Shown here: positions 1-10,352 of the stretch, in pieces
How the letters are laid out: each line of letters starts with the position of its first letter
Numbering within the stretch: the first letter of the stretch is position 1
Source of the DNA: Shinisaurus crocodilurus
Lineage: Eukaryota > Chordata > Lepidosauria > Squamata > Shinisauridae
Direction: 5' to 3'
NCBI GenBank assembly: GCA_021292165.1
Contig: CM037877.1
Span: 107,135,858-107,199,857 of the forward strand
Length of the DNA stretch: 64,000 nt
Program-made: the position numbers and the translations under genes
The notes under the pieces: generated by a model
Database searches by the model: none
The model's input: only the letters and a program-made list of their open reading frames with translations
What the model was told of the DNA's origin: nothing

Positions 1-779
1 TGCTGCTCCTTTTTATGCATTGGCCCTGATACATTGCTCTTTATCCTTCTCCACTAGATTTCATTCTAGCAATTTAATGGCTGAAAGAGTGTACTACTCC
101 TCTTTCAACAATAGGGACTAGTGACACGGCAGTGGTTTTAGGAGGAAAATCAGTGCCCTAATCAGGGCCGGATTAAGCTAGGGGCTGTTGGAGCGGCAGC
201 TCCAGGCCCTTAACAGAAAATAGGCCCACAATTATAGGGACACGCGGCGATTTTTCCCCCCTTCGGAGTTAGCTCTGATCGTTATCATTCAGCATAATTA
301 ATGATTTTTTCAAGATTAGAAAGGTGTTCTAAGCACATCTGCATTACAGGCTTGAGGCAAGACCTAGCAAGAACTGTTGTTCTCAAATTAGCATTTCAGT
401 AGCTTTGCATTTCAATCACTGTTACTACATTTCTTTGTGAGAACTTCTAGCACATGGGGGGCTTGCTAGGGTCTGTAATATTCAGATTTAGAAGGGACCT
501 CTCTCTCCAGCCTCGAGCAAAAGATCTTTCTGATTCGCAGCTCAATTGTTCAAATGCTAGTTTAACAAAAAAACAAAAACGAAACAAAGCAACAAGAACA
601 GCACAATTATTCTTGGTCAAGCAAAGCTTCCTGGCTTTTTGTTGTGGCTGCTTTTTTTTTTTTTTAATAAATAATTTGGGGGAAATTGGGAAGACCCTTA
701 TTGATGAGCTGCAGGAGTTTTTGAGTTTTTGCTCCGTCAAGCGACCCCTCTCTGCCCACCCGCCTCCAAAATCTCCACC

Positions 780-858
780 ATGACTTCTGCTTGCTATGGG
801 ACAAACCTCTGGGATGGTCTTTACCTGCCGCTTGTCCTGATGGCCCTCCTCTGCACAG
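780..858 (+). other. Candidate first coding exon (signal peptide) with splice donor, inside the hAT element
   Basis: An ATG in good Kozak context (CCACCATGA) at 780 opens a 26-codon frame beginning MTSACYGTNLWDG and continuing into a hydrophobic stretch LYLPLVLMALLCTG, a plausible signal peptide. The frame runs into CAG/GTAAGG, with the donor at 859-864, leaving a phase-1 intron. A 5'UTR/signal-peptide exon ending in phase 1 is the usual first exon of immunoglobulin-superfamily and other cell-surface genes (family knowledge). I do not recognise the specific gene. The upstream 440-779 could be 5'UTR or promoter-proximal DNA and 859 onward intron. It lies between the hAT ends, so it is either captured host sequence or a coincidence. 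No further exon is seen in the window. Confidence 0.42.
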
Positions 859-1056
859 GTAAGGTTCAAAAGTTTGACTCTTTTGATCTGCAAGTTCTCC
901 TTCTCCTTCTCCTTTTTTTTCTGTAAAAGGGCTTTCCCTCTTTTGTGAGCCAAACTGAACGTAAGAGAGGGCTGTGTGTTTGTGGGTGTGTGTGTCTGCC
1001 TTTTGGGGGTGTTGATCCTCCTGCCGCCTGCAAAATGTCACCTGCTTGGCTAATAC

Positions 1057-1078
1057 TGTGTGTGTGTGTGTGTGTGTG
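1057..1078. repeat. (TG)n microsatellite
   Basis: Eleven TG units inside the foreign segment of the first hAT element, directly followed by CACGTGCGC. Confidence 0.95.
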
Positions 1079-1303
1079 CACGTGCGCTTTCATGGGGAAT
1101 TATGTGGCATTTTAAGTTTTATTTTGAAAAACCCCAGAGAACAGAGTTCACCAAATATCCCTCTTGGATATTTTGGACTACAGTTCTCATTTGCCTCAGG
1201 CAGCATGGCCAGTGGCTGGGGAAGATGGGAGCTGGGGCCCCAAACATTTGGAAGGGCCCCGGTTGGGGAAGACTGCCCTAGAGGTTAAAAAACGTGGAGG
1301 TAC

Positions 1304-2883
1304 TTATCATAAACGATATGTGATGAGTTTATTGAACTGATTGGTCAGCAAGTGCTGCAGCAAATCATAAACGAGATAAAAGAAGCCAAATATTATTCAA
1401 TTTCTGTTGACTCCACCCCTGACATAGCACATTGTGATCAACTAACAATTATATTTCGCTATGTACTACCTAGTGGTCCAGTGGAGCGTTTTACGAAATT
1501 CATTCCAATGCACAGACACACTGGTATGGAGCTAGCAAACATTATTTTGCAGTTCATGGATGAAAATGGAATTTCCATCAAAGACTGCAGGGGTCAGTCT
1601 TATGATAACGGATCTAATATGAGTGGCAAATATAATGGTATGCAGGCCTTAATTTGGGGGGGGAAACCCACTTGCTGAATACATTCCTTGTTGTGCACAT
1701 TCACTTAATCTTGTTGGACAAAATGCCGTAAACAGCTGTCCAGTTGCAGTTTCGTTCTTTAATTTTGTGCAGCAGTTGTATTGTTTTTTTTTCTGCTTCA
1801 ACTCATCGATGGAATCTGTTAACAGATAGTTTCAAACTATGTGGTATACCGACATTAAAAAGGTTATCTGATACACGTTGGTCTGCTCACCATGATGCTG
1901 TGAATGCCGTACAAAAAGGCTATAGTACTATCAGAGATGTCCTTTCAAATATTATGAATGATGAATCCACAAAGGGAGAGGTCTGTTTACAAGCAAAGGG
2001 CCTAAATAATGTCATGGATCAATTGGAAACTGGAATAATGATTGTTGAAGTATGGTCTGTCATTTTACCAAGGTTTCACAGAACCAGTCAGTGTCTCCAA
2101 GATGCAAAATTAGATCTGCATACAGCAACAGACATGCTGAACTCTCTAAAGGATTTTGTGCAGTCTCTCCGTTCTAGATTCTCTGAATTTGAACAGCAGG
2201 GTAAAAATATTTCCGGCTGCGAGGAGTACCATCTACAACGTGGAAGGAAAGTGAAAAGAAATAGGAGGTGGGACTATGGTGATGCAGAAGATGCTAATGC
2301 TGATATGACACCCTCTGAGAGGTTTAAAGTGCATACCTTTTATCCTATAATTGACCAATTGACAGAATAACTGAGGCACAGGCAAGCAGCATACAATATA
2401 ATTCAAGAAAGATTTGGATTTCTATCAGAAATATGCACTCTAGCAGCTGATAGTCTACGTTCCAGAGCCACTACACTAGTGTCAAAATATCCTGAAGATC
2501 TTGAACCCCTGTTTGCAGACGAAATTGTACAGTTTTCATCTATTTTCAAAATGTACCAATCTTCCACTGCAAATCAAGACATTCATGGGAGTCAAGAAAC
2601 ACAAATGTACAAGTTTATGATTGCACAATCTCTAGTTGGTGCATTTCCAAATACATTTGTGACCCTCCGCATGTATTTGTGTTTAATGGTCAGCAACTGC
2701 AGTGGTGAGCGTTCATTTTCAGCATTAAAACGTGTGAAAAATGAACTAAGGTCTTCCATGGGTCAGGAGTGTTTAAATGCGCTCTCTCTGTTGTGCATTG
2801 AAAATGGTTTGCTGAACGAGCTTAATCTTGATTCTACAATTGAGGAATTTGCAAGTAAAAAAGCAAGAAAAGTTAATGTGTAA
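1304..2883 (+). pseudogene. hAT transposase remnant (DUF4371 core and C-terminal dimerisation domain)
   Basis: Catalyses cut-and-paste transposition when intact; here it is inactive. Homology begins near 1304 with an in-frame stop at 1310-1312, then the block around 1316-1440 (SVDSTPD, typical of the DUF4371 domain), then SYDNGSNMSGKYNGMQA near 1598-1650. A frameshift falls in the G-run at about 1656-1664, after which the frame resumes through 1672-2367 (CCAHSLNLVGQ, LSDTRWSAHHDAV). An in-frame TAA lies at 2368-2370. The last block (to 2883) holds the hAT C-terminal signature NCSGERSFSALKRVKNELRSSM near 2692-2760. About 250 N-terminal residues expected for the family, including the TTF/BED-type zinc finger, are absent. 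At least two stops and one frameshift make it a pseudogene. No start codon can be assigned. Confidence 0.9.
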
Positions 2884-3039
2884 TTTTATTTTAATCTACC
2901 AGCTTGATTCATTTAGTTCAAATGCAGGTTAGAGTTCAGTGAATAACCTGTTTGTGTGTTTAAAACTAGTGGTTGCTATTTATTTCAAGAGTTACTCTCT
3001 GCACCATAATCATAACGAAGGCTGTATTGATTATGATGC

Positions 3040-3040
<1 letters not shown>

Positions 3041-3085
<45 letters not shown>
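3041..3085. repeat. (TAA)n microsatellite
   Basis: About fifteen TAA/ATA units in the right flank of the hAT element, downstream of the transposase stop. Confidence 0.95.
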
Positions 3086-3088
<3 letters not shown>

Positions 3089-3397
3089 TAAGGAACAAAT
3101 TTTTATGAGCCAAACATCATACACTTATATTTAAATTGTTTATATGGTTTATGTTTATTTAAAAATGGTTGTTGTGAATGTTCTATTTATAATGGTTTTA
3201 TTGAGTTAACAAGCTTATTGTTTACAAAAAAAGAAATATTTTCAATATGTTTCTGTTTTGGCACTTTAATGGTAATTAAAATATTTAATTTGTTTTAATA
3301 TAAAATTGCGTCTTCATTTTATTTATTTCCATAAAAAGGCCCACCAAAATCCTCAGCACCAGGCCCATAATGCTCTTAATCCGGCCCTGGCCCTAAT

Positions 3398-3599
3398 CCT
3401 GCCCCATTTAATCAGCATACTTGCAAACTGCAGGTCATATCAACTCTCTCATTCACAGAACAGTTGTAACATTCTCCAGTAAGAAACTCAGCTGCTTAAG
3501 CCTCCTTATCCCAAGCTTTATCTGAGCACACTGTACTCACGTAGATCCATGCCAGCATAACCATATATGGGCAACACTCCATTCATCGGAAGTTGTGGT

Positions 3600-3644
<45 letters not shown>

Positions 3645-3963
3645 TCTCTTTGGGTCCCATCTATCCCTTTTCACTCTTACCCCGCTAACACTTTCCATCT
3701 CTCTGTTCTCTCCTCCACTTTTTAAATTTAAATTGCAACCTTCTCAGGGCAAGGACTTGTCTTTCTTGCTTTTGAAACTTTATAAAAGAAAAACCACCAT
3801 GCACACCAACTGACTGTGTATGTAAAAAGTGGTGGAAAGTTGGGGAGGGGGGGAGGAGTCACTGAAAACTTTTCAGCCTAAGTACTACTGAATTGTGCTC
3901 AGGTTTAGGCTGAGAATTGTTCAGCCTACATATACATATATACATAGATCCTTTGTGTGGTGT

Positions 3964-4041
<78 letters not shown>

Positions 4042-4209
4042 TACATATGCATACATATTGGATGTCTAGTGGACAAAAATGCCTATCTATCTATATACAG
4101 TATATATTACAATTTGCCACATGCTTCAGTACTAGAGCTGAGCTGGGCAATTAAGGTTGCATCTCTGTCTTTCTCTTTGAGTGACTTCACACATTACATT
4201 CTTTGGTGT
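3398..4209. other. Non-repeat stretch with two compound microsatellites; no gene seen
   Basis: Holds a (GT)n(AT)n compound repeat at about 3599-3644 and a (TC)n(TA)n compound repeat at about 3967-4037. Open frames here are produced by the microsatellites. Nothing else is recognisable. Confidence 0.8.
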
Positions 4210-4425
4210 ATACCATGGGTGGGCAGCTTCAGAAGGTATGGGGGACAATTTCTGATACATGGAACTCACCAGGGGCCACACCACTGCCTCCACCAAATTG
4301 CTGCTGAAATTTGGTAGTAATTCGGCTGCAGCAAAAAAGCCACATTTTCACTTTAAAACCAACAAATGGCCACATTTTCAGTTTAATGCATAATAGCACT
4401 CCTGGGCCAGATCTACATCACAAGG
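4210..4425. repeat. Degraded MITE-like repeat (GGGTGGGCA family)
   Basis: Begins with GGGTGGGCAGCTTCAGA and contains AAATTGCTGCTGAAATTTGG and CATTTTCACTTTAAAA blocks that recur near 31810-32130 and, partly, near 7930-8240. The start resembles hAT MITE ends of the CAGNGGTGGGCAA type. No target duplication could be fixed. Confidence 0.5.
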
Positions 4426-4429
4426 TATA

Positions 4430-4565
4430 TCATAGAATCATAGAATAGTAGAGCTGGAAGGGGCCTATAAGGCCATCGAGTCCAACCCTCTGCTCAGTGC
4501 AGGAATCCAAGTCAAAGCATCCCTGACAGATGGCCGTCCAGCTGCACCTTGAGTGCCTCCAGAGT
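4430..4565 (-). repeat. CR1 LINE 3' end
   Basis: Reads (on the plus strand) CATAGAATCATAGAAT followed by GCTGGAAGGGGCC and CATCGAGTCCAACC. This is the reverse complement of the CR1 3' UTR, which ends in octamer repeats of the ATTCTATG type. Only the 3' tail is present, as is usual for 5'-truncated CR1. Confidence 0.8.
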
Positions 4566-4770
4566 GGGATATCATCAAGTTAGCCTTACAGTACTGCTAT
4601 ATTCACAATCCGCAGTCACTACTCGCAGCCAGGGCTGGTGCAAGGCAGTTTGGTGCCCTAGGCAAGATCAGATATTTAGCGCCCCCCCTTCCCACTTGAG
4701 CTCTCCCTCCCTCCAGCCCTATGCCCATTATGAAATAAAAGTCAATTGGCAAAACCTAAAAAAATTATTA

Positions 4771-6085
4771 CCCGTATATACTCAAGTACAAGTTAACCCT
4801 AATTTAAGTCGTGGCCCCTAATTTCACCCCCCAAAACTGGGAAAACTTATTGCCCCCCAGTATAAGTCTAGGGTGGGAAATGTATGAGGGGAGACTCCCG
4901 CCGCCACCCCCAGACACCCCCCGCCACCGTACCTGCACCCGCTGCCGCCGAAGCCCCGACACTGCCAAAGCCCCCCCAGGACCCCCGCCGCCACCGCCAG
5001 GCACCGCCAGGCACCCCCCTCCACCCCCAGGACCCCTGCCGCCACCCCCAGACACCCCCACGCCACGCTGTTCCTCTCCGCTCGCTCTTTAAAATTATTT
5101 TCCTCCCCCCCCATACCTTTGTCAGCGGCGGCTAGGCAGGGAAGTGGCGCAGCAGCGCGAGGCGCCCGTAGAGCGAGTGGCTGGGCTGCGTCTCCCTGGC
5201 AGGGAGACATGTGGAGCCACTCCGCTATTCCTCCGCTCGCTCTTTAACATTATTTTCCTCCCCCCCCCATACCTTTGTCAGCGGCGGCTCGCTCTGCTGG
5301 CGCCTTGCGCGCTGCCATGCCGGCTCCTAGGAAGTGATGCCCGTCGCGGCCCCGGAAGTGATGCCCGTCGCGGCCCAGAAGCGACGAGGGCGGCGCCGGC
5401 AGCGCCGCGAGCCTCCGCTTACAAACAGAAAGGTAGGGGAATGGCGGAGCAGCTCCACGTGGGTCCCTGGCCATGCTGGCTCCCGGGAACGAAGCAGCAT
5501 GGCAGCGCGCGAGGCGCCAGCAGAGCGAGCCGCCACTGACAAAGGTATGGGGGGGGAGGAAAATAATGTTAAAGAGCGAGCGGAGGAATAGCGGAGTGGC
5601 TCCACATGTCTCCCTGACAGGGAGACGCAGCCCAGCCACTCGCTCTACGGGCGCCTCGCGCTGCTGCGCCGCTTCCCTGCCTAGCCGCCGCTGACAAAGG
5701 TATGGGGGGGGAGGAAAATAATGTTAAAGAGCGAGCGGAGGAATAGCGGAGTGGCTCCACATGTCTCCCTGCCAGGGAGACGCAGCCCAGCCACTCGCTC
5801 TACGGGCGCCTCGCACTGCTGCGCCGCTTCCCTGCTTAGCCGCCGCTGACAAAGGTATGGGGGGGGAGGAAAATAATTTTAAAGAGCGAGCGGAGAGGAA
5901 CAGCGTGGCGTGGGGGTGTCTGGGGGTGGCGGCAGGGGTCCTGGGGGTGGAGGGGGGTGCCTGGCGGTGCCTGGCGGTGGCAGCGGGGGTCCTGGGGGAG
6001 CGCTGACCCACTTATAAGTCGAGGGGGGCATTTTTCAGCACAAAAAATGTGCTGAAAAACTAGACTTGTATTTGAGTATATACGG
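4771..6085. mobile_element. Nested foldback DNA element (TA-flanked, mariner-like ends)
   Basis: Ends are inverted: CCGTATATACTCAAGTACAAG at the left and the reverse complement of TTGTATTTGAGTATATACGG at the right, about 21 of 23 bases matching. TA flanks both sides (4769-4770, 6086-6087), as in Tc1/mariner-type insertions; superfamily is inferred from that. The interior is a GC-rich giant inverted repeat: about 4890-5330 pairs with about 5490-6005. The arms are built from a 155-bp module containing a GTATGGGGGGGGAGGAAAAT block, with right-arm starts at 5536, 5691 and 5846 and left-arm (inverted) counterparts at 5121 and 5277. Near the right end, a 12-bp perfect hairpin (6032-6059, TTTTTCAGCACA stem) is present. 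Proline-rich open frames here are composition artefacts. Confidence 0.82.
5330..5376. repeat. Tandem 23-bp GC-rich unit with ETS-like core
   Basis: GGAAGTGATGCCCGTCGCGG occurs twice (from 5330 and from 5354) at the centre of the foldback element. GGAAGTG is the core recognised by ETS/GABP factors (established motif). Similar GGAAGTGACGC modules occur near 14360, 44782 and (reverse) 63120. Confidence 0.7.
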
Positions 6086-6124
6086 TATCATAAACACAAA
6101 CATACATAAAATTCAACCCAGCTC

Positions 6125-6146
6125 AGGAAGGAAGGAAGGAAGGAAG

Positions 6147-6184
<38 letters not shown>

Positions 6185-6186
6185 AA
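6125..6186. repeat. (GGAA)n(GAAA)n microsatellite
   Basis: Five GGAA units followed by about ten GAAA units, between the nested foldback element and the GC-rich cargo. Confidence 0.95.
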
Positions 6187-6599
6187 AGCCGCTAGTCCTC
6201 CAACATGGGGTGATTCCCCCCCCAACACACTTCGCTCGAAAATTCAGGAAACCTGCCTAATCCGCCCCCTCCTTATAATCCAGGGCTCACGCAGCTGGCG
6301 ACCCTCTCCAAACACGGGGCGCACGCAGCTCCTGGCTCTCAGCCCCCCACCCGCCCCCGGACGCCAAGCCTCCGCCAATGACGCAGCCAGAGAGCCCCCT
6401 CCGGCCTCAAATAGCCCCCACTCGGGGCTCCCGGCAGCCCCTTCCTGCCCCAATGCCATGCGCCCTGGAGGAACTGCAGGGCGCACGGAGCTCTCCAAAG
6501 GCGTGCATGCACCTCGCCTAAGCGGCCTCCACAGCCTCGCCTCACCGAGGGAGGGCGCGTCCCCGGAGCTCTTCCCACCGCCTCTCCGAACGCACTTAC

Positions 6600-6892
6600 C
6601 GGTGTCGATGCAGCGAGGTGGGCCAGGACATCCTGGGGCTCTGCAGGGCCAGCCAGAGCGCAGCGTTGCGGGCTCCAGCCGGGCACAGGTAGCGCTCGCT
6701 GTCCGAGTGGAAGCACTGCTGGATGCGGATGTGGGTGCGCAGCTGGCACCAGAGGTGCTTGGACGGCTTGGCCAGGCTGGCGCCTTCGCAGCTCGGCTCC
6801 AGGGCGCGGCACGCGGCGCTGTCAGGCAAAGTTTGGCCGGCGTGCTGCAGCTCGTCAGCTGCCTGCTCCGTACCAGTGGAAAGCCCTTATTA
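6600..6892 (-). other. Candidate captured exon with splice donor, inside the second hAT element
   Basis: On the minus strand a frame is open from about 6892 down to 6600 and ends at ...CACCG/GTAAGTGCG, a near-consensus splice donor (intron bases 6599-6591). The translated frame is cysteine-spaced (AACRALEPSCEG, then HLWCQLRTHIRIQQCF and SERYLCPAG), resembling an extracellular protein segment; the last codons before the donor are less convincing. I do not recognise the gene. The segment and the GC-rich DNA down to about 6240 (which would be intron) are absent from the two short family members at 25692 and 57386, so they are cargo of this hAT copy. No acceptor could be fixed. Alternatives: a chance frame in GC-rich DNA. 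Confidence 0.38.
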
Positions 6893-7008
6893 TTATATGC
6901 ATTTTAGCGCTGTATTTTTTTTTCAAGGCGTTTCTGGTGCTCCCTTTAGCCCTGCGCCCTAGGCAGCTGCCTAGTTGGCCTAATGGTAGCACCGGCCCTA
7001 CTCGCAGC

Positions 7009-7929
7009 GCACACTTTCATTAAATGTACCAGAGTCATTTCGTTTTGCCGCTCCACACCTAACTCCTTTGCGGTAATACTGAGCATTTCCTTGCACATGC
7101 AGGGGAAATGGCTCTTTAAGAGAAAGGGTGTTTTGTGTGTGTTTTTGGTTCATCATCTATGCGAAGGTGTGCACGAGTGAGATTGTTTTTTTAAAGGGGG
7201 GGAGTTCTTTCTGCCCACTGCCCCCTCACAAAAAAGAAGCAGAAGGAGAAGGGAAGAGATGAGAGGGTGCTGCTGCTGCCGCCGTCCTCCCGTGGGATCA
7301 GCACACCCTTTCCCCTCCACCCAAAACCAAAGCAGTCTTCCTCCCGTGCTAAGTTTCCCAAGCATAAGCTCCATTGAAATCAATGTGATTTACTTCAGAG
7401 TAAGGCCATTGAAGATAATGTGATTTAATTCTGAGTAGACATTCAGAGAGCAGCCGTGGTGAAAGCAGGCAGTGGGAAAGCAATCTCGGAGTTGCTGCGG
7501 TTTCGATAGGTCCTATTCACTTTGTGATTTACTTCTGAGTAAGGCCATTGAAGATAATGTGATTTACTTCTGAGTAGACATGCATTTTGACTCATTTACA
7601 CAGTGGGGAAGCACTTACTTTGCAAGAGAGAGAAGCTGTAGGGGAAGAGGGAGAGAGGCAGGAAAGCAATCTCTGCTTTGCCAAGGTTACAGTTTTGGGA
7701 GACAAAAGCTGAATGTTCCCCGCCCCTCAAAAACAATTGGCTAAGACAGGCAGGGACAGCACCCAGTGAGCACAGACATAACCATGTACTGCGATAGTGA
7801 ATGACAGGAAAAACCATAATAAAGGAGCTCCAGGAAATTACGGAACAACGGAAGACTGAAGACGCAAGACAAACTCAACGGGGTCGGGAACTAAAAAGTG
7901 AATGTGGAGTGTGCCCCGCAAGTCACAGA
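7009..7929. other. No gene; ancient short-repeat cluster
   Basis: At 7365-7590 the phrase GTGATTTACTTCTGAGTAGAC and variants recur, separated by AAGGCCATTGAAGATAATGTG copies. This is a typical degraded sauropsid MITE. Nothing else is recognisable. Confidence 0.55.
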
Positions 7930-8240
7930 AGTGATCCAGTAGTGCAATAACCATTAGTTTAGGCTGCCCCCTGGAAACCCTGGAAGAACACAAATCTGCA
8001 TTAAATCAAGGTGCGCACTCCCTGCACACTTTGTTTTAAAGCGGGAATGTGGCTTCTTCGCTGCTGCCGCCACTGTACCATCAAAGTTCAGCAGCAATTT
8101 GCTGCCAGCAGCAACTTGGGGGTGTGGCACGGGAGTGCAAAAAAAAAAAAGTCCAGAGCGAGCGCATACAGCCCGTGTGTTGCCCTGTGCTGGTGTATAC
8201 CAAGACATTTTAAGAAGTACACCTAAAAATTTAAAGTGTG
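7930..8240. repeat. Degraded MITE-like repeat
   Basis: Shares CCCTGG, TTGTTTTAAAG and CAGCAGCAATTTGCTG blocks with 31860-32100, partly in the opposite order. Ends are not clear. Confidence 0.4.
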
Positions 8241-9104
8241 AATGAAACAAACCCATGTTTACACACACTTCTATTGAGCATGTAATTAGCTGCAATCAGC
8301 TGCAGTTCCGTGTTGCTGTGAGTTCATCCATTTGCAGATCCATGATTCTGCTTAATGGGTGAAATGACACTTGGATAGAAGGCTGTACTGCTTTAACCTA
8401 CTGAGAAGGAACACAGAGTGAAGACCTTTTTTGAAGCCCTCCCTCTCACCCAATTCCCACTGGTCAGCGGTTTAGAGATTTTCCACCGTCTGAGACCCTG
8501 TCGAATTCCAAATCTCTTTATTTATTTTGCACTCGTCTTAGCAGACAAGTCTTGGAAAGCTCTTGCGATATGATCATTTTTCATTTGTTTGCAATAATAA
8601 ACTGCAAAATATTAATCTGGTCATAAGATAAATATTTTTGAAGGCTCTCAGCTGAGCTGCGAACAGGACCTCCGTGTGTAACAAAAATGTTCTTGAATAG
8701 CACCATGTGTTCAATTTTAACTATTGTCATCAGTTGCCTTCCCTCCCTGGGGCTTTGTGTAAGGGCATGCGCACTGTTATTGCTGAAGATCAGACTCCAG
8801 TAAGGCCTGTAGGGATGAACATATTCTTTTAAACACAGAGAGGTTGTTCCCATATCACATTTCTTGTACCTCTGGCATTCCAGAAAATGCTTGTTTAGGT
8901 GGCAAAATATGGAATCTTTAGATGAGCAAAGCATAGATGGCGCTATGGCTTGGATCTTCCACCCACCTAACATGGTCTTTCTGTGCAGGCATGTTGAAGA
9001 AACATGCACACTTGTCACATGAAGGAGCGAGCTGAGTGTACACGGCCTGTATGCATGCATAAATAATTTATGTTATCTATTCCCTCTTTTTTGTGGGCAA
9101 AAAT
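8241..9104. other. Unique DNA, nothing recognised
   Basis: A 159-codon open frame on the minus strand (8581-9060) has no recognisable domain and is within chance expectation for this AT-rich DNA. No other structure is seen. Confidence 0.6.
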
Positions 9105-9425
9105 TGTTATTTGTTTTATTTATTTAATCAATTCATACACCGATTACTATATCTAAAAAAAATTCTCAAAGTAGTTTACAAAGGCAGATATTAAAAAAGA
9201 ACATCATAATAAATACAAATATTCATCAATTAAAACATTTTAAACCAAAAACTCAAAACACAACAATTAACAAACTGGGCAGTACAATTAATCGGGGAAG
9301 GCCTGGGTAAAGAGATGAGTCTTTACAAGGTGACTAAAATGTGCCTCAGTCGGCACCTTCCAAATACCAGCAGGGAGGGCATTCTATAAGGTGGGCACCG
9401 CCACAGAGATTATACAAACCATTCA
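9105..9425 (-). repeat. CR1/L2-clade LINE 3' end
   Basis: Begins (plus strand) with a TTATTTATTTAAT tail, then a 3'UTR, then GGAGGGCATTCTATAAGGTGGG, which is the reverse complement of the conserved reverse-transcriptase C-terminus (AAPxxWNxxP region). Confidence 0.65.
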
Positions 9426-10129
9426 CACATACAAAAATGCCACTTATTTTTAAAGGAATGGTGGGAGTGTGCAAGCATCCATCCTTTTCTTCAATGTGGC
9501 TACAGAAGGGAAGCTTCAAGTAGATAAACTAGGTCATTATCAAATTCCATAATGTTTTGGAAGGAGACTGATGGCTGATTTAAATGTCATAGAGGCCACT
9601 GAAAACACTTACCCTTGGTTACATTCTGTAGCAGCTGTAATGTTTAAAAGGCTCTAAACCCATGCTCCAGTCCATAGGGCAAGAGCCTTTTTAAAAACAT
9701 GACATCCACCACCACATAGGGTATGAACACTTTCAAAGCACTTAGCAGCATCCATGATAGATATAACATTTAAAATTGGTGCTGCTAATGCAAAGGTGCA
9801 GAGTGGCTTTCTAGATTGTGGTCAAAATGCATAGATTTGAGGCCATTTTCAATGATGATTGAATATTATTTCCATGTCAGTAGATCTAGGAAGAGCTTCA
9901 AGTTGGCAATGCTGTGTAAAACATAGCTAACAACAACATCAGTATTCCTTAGCAATGGTTGGAGTTCAATTGCCCCACAGAGAAGGATGTTGACCAAGTT
10001 CTCATGATGTAAGCATTATGAAAAGCCTCCCTTTTCATCTACATTGTGTATTTCTGCTGCACACTTATTGGGAAATAAAAAAACTTAGCCACCATAGAAA
10101 TAACTTGGTAACCTCTGGGTTGGATTACT
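9426..10129. other. Unique DNA, nothing recognised
   Basis: AT-rich sequence without a coding frame or a repeat I can identify. Confidence 0.6.
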
Positions 10130-10352
10130 GCGATGTGATCTATGTTGGACTGGGACTCTGGAGATCTGGGTTCTAGAACCCTCTCAGCCACGAAGCTCAC
10201 TGGGTGACTTTGGGCCAGTCACTGACTCACAGCCCAACCTACCTCACAGGGTTGTTGTGAGGATAAAATGGAGAGGAGGAGGATTATGTAAGCTGCCTTG
10301 GGTTCCTTGCAGGAAAAAAGGCAGGGTATAAATATAAATAAATAAATAATAA
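10130..10352 (+). repeat. tRNA-derived SINE, MIR/CORE-like
   Basis: Contains CTGGGTTCTAGAACCC, AGCTCACTGGGTGACTTTGG, CTCACAGGGTTGTTGTGAGG, and a LINE-like tail ending in ATAAATAAATAAATAA. The order and the wording match MIR/CORE-SINEs. Other copies are at 23025-23270 (plus) and 39718-40130 (minus). Confidence 0.75.

Larger units (their letters stand above)
163..3389 (+). mobile_element. hAT DNA transposon (Tip100/Zaphod-like), defective, with foreign insert
   Basis: Both ends carry a perfect 15-bp terminal inverted repeat: CAGGGCCGGATTAAG at 163-177 and its reverse complement at 3375-3389. The element is flanked by an exact 8-bp target duplication, GCCCTAAT, at 155-162 and 3390-3397, the hallmark of hAT insertion. 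The right two thirds encode a broken hAT transposase with a DUF4371-like core and a C-terminal dimerisation block. The N-terminal zinc-finger part of the transposase is missing. Where it should be (about 440-1290) lies DNA with no transposon character, including a candidate signal-peptide exon, a TG repeat and a piece of another MITE (about 1165-1275). A TAA repeat lies in the right end. The perfect ends and duplication suggest modest age, although the coding region is dead. The family name is from motif and end recognition only. Confidence 0.93.
4630..7000. mobile_element. hAT-type element with 8-bp duplication carrying nested element and GC-rich cargo
   Basis: Starts CAGGGCTGGTGCAAGG and ends GGTAGCACCGGCCCTA. 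The flanks carry the exact 8-bp duplication CTCGCAGC at 4622-4629 and 7001-7008. About 70 bp at the left end and 95 bp at the right end match the short elements at 25692-25856 and 57386-57540, which are the same family without the cargo. The comparison places the cargo at roughly 4700-6905. Cargo: a nested TA-flanked foldback element (4771-6085), a GGAA/GAAA repeat (6125-6186) and a GC-rich block (6240-6890) containing an exon-like frame on the minus strand. No transposase is visible, so it is non-autonomous. Confidence 0.88.

Noticed and set aside
447..1041. Long minus-strand open frames (168 and 125 codons) opposite the exon-like segment
   Set aside because: Low-complexity Lys-rich translations from C/T-rich DNA, no domain and no second-strand support.
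3590..4160. Coding frames with Cys-Val, Ser-Leu and Tyr-Ile runs
   Set aside because: Produced by GT, TC and TA microsatellites; the same holds for other CA/TG repeats in the window.
4804..6011. Many Pro/Arg/Gly-rich open frames on both strands
   Set aside because: They follow the GC-rich inverted repeat; repeated frames in both arms are due to the duplicated module.
8581..9060. 159-codon minus-strand frame
   Set aside because: Not larger than expected by chance over 64 kb and six frames; no domain, no splice context recognised.
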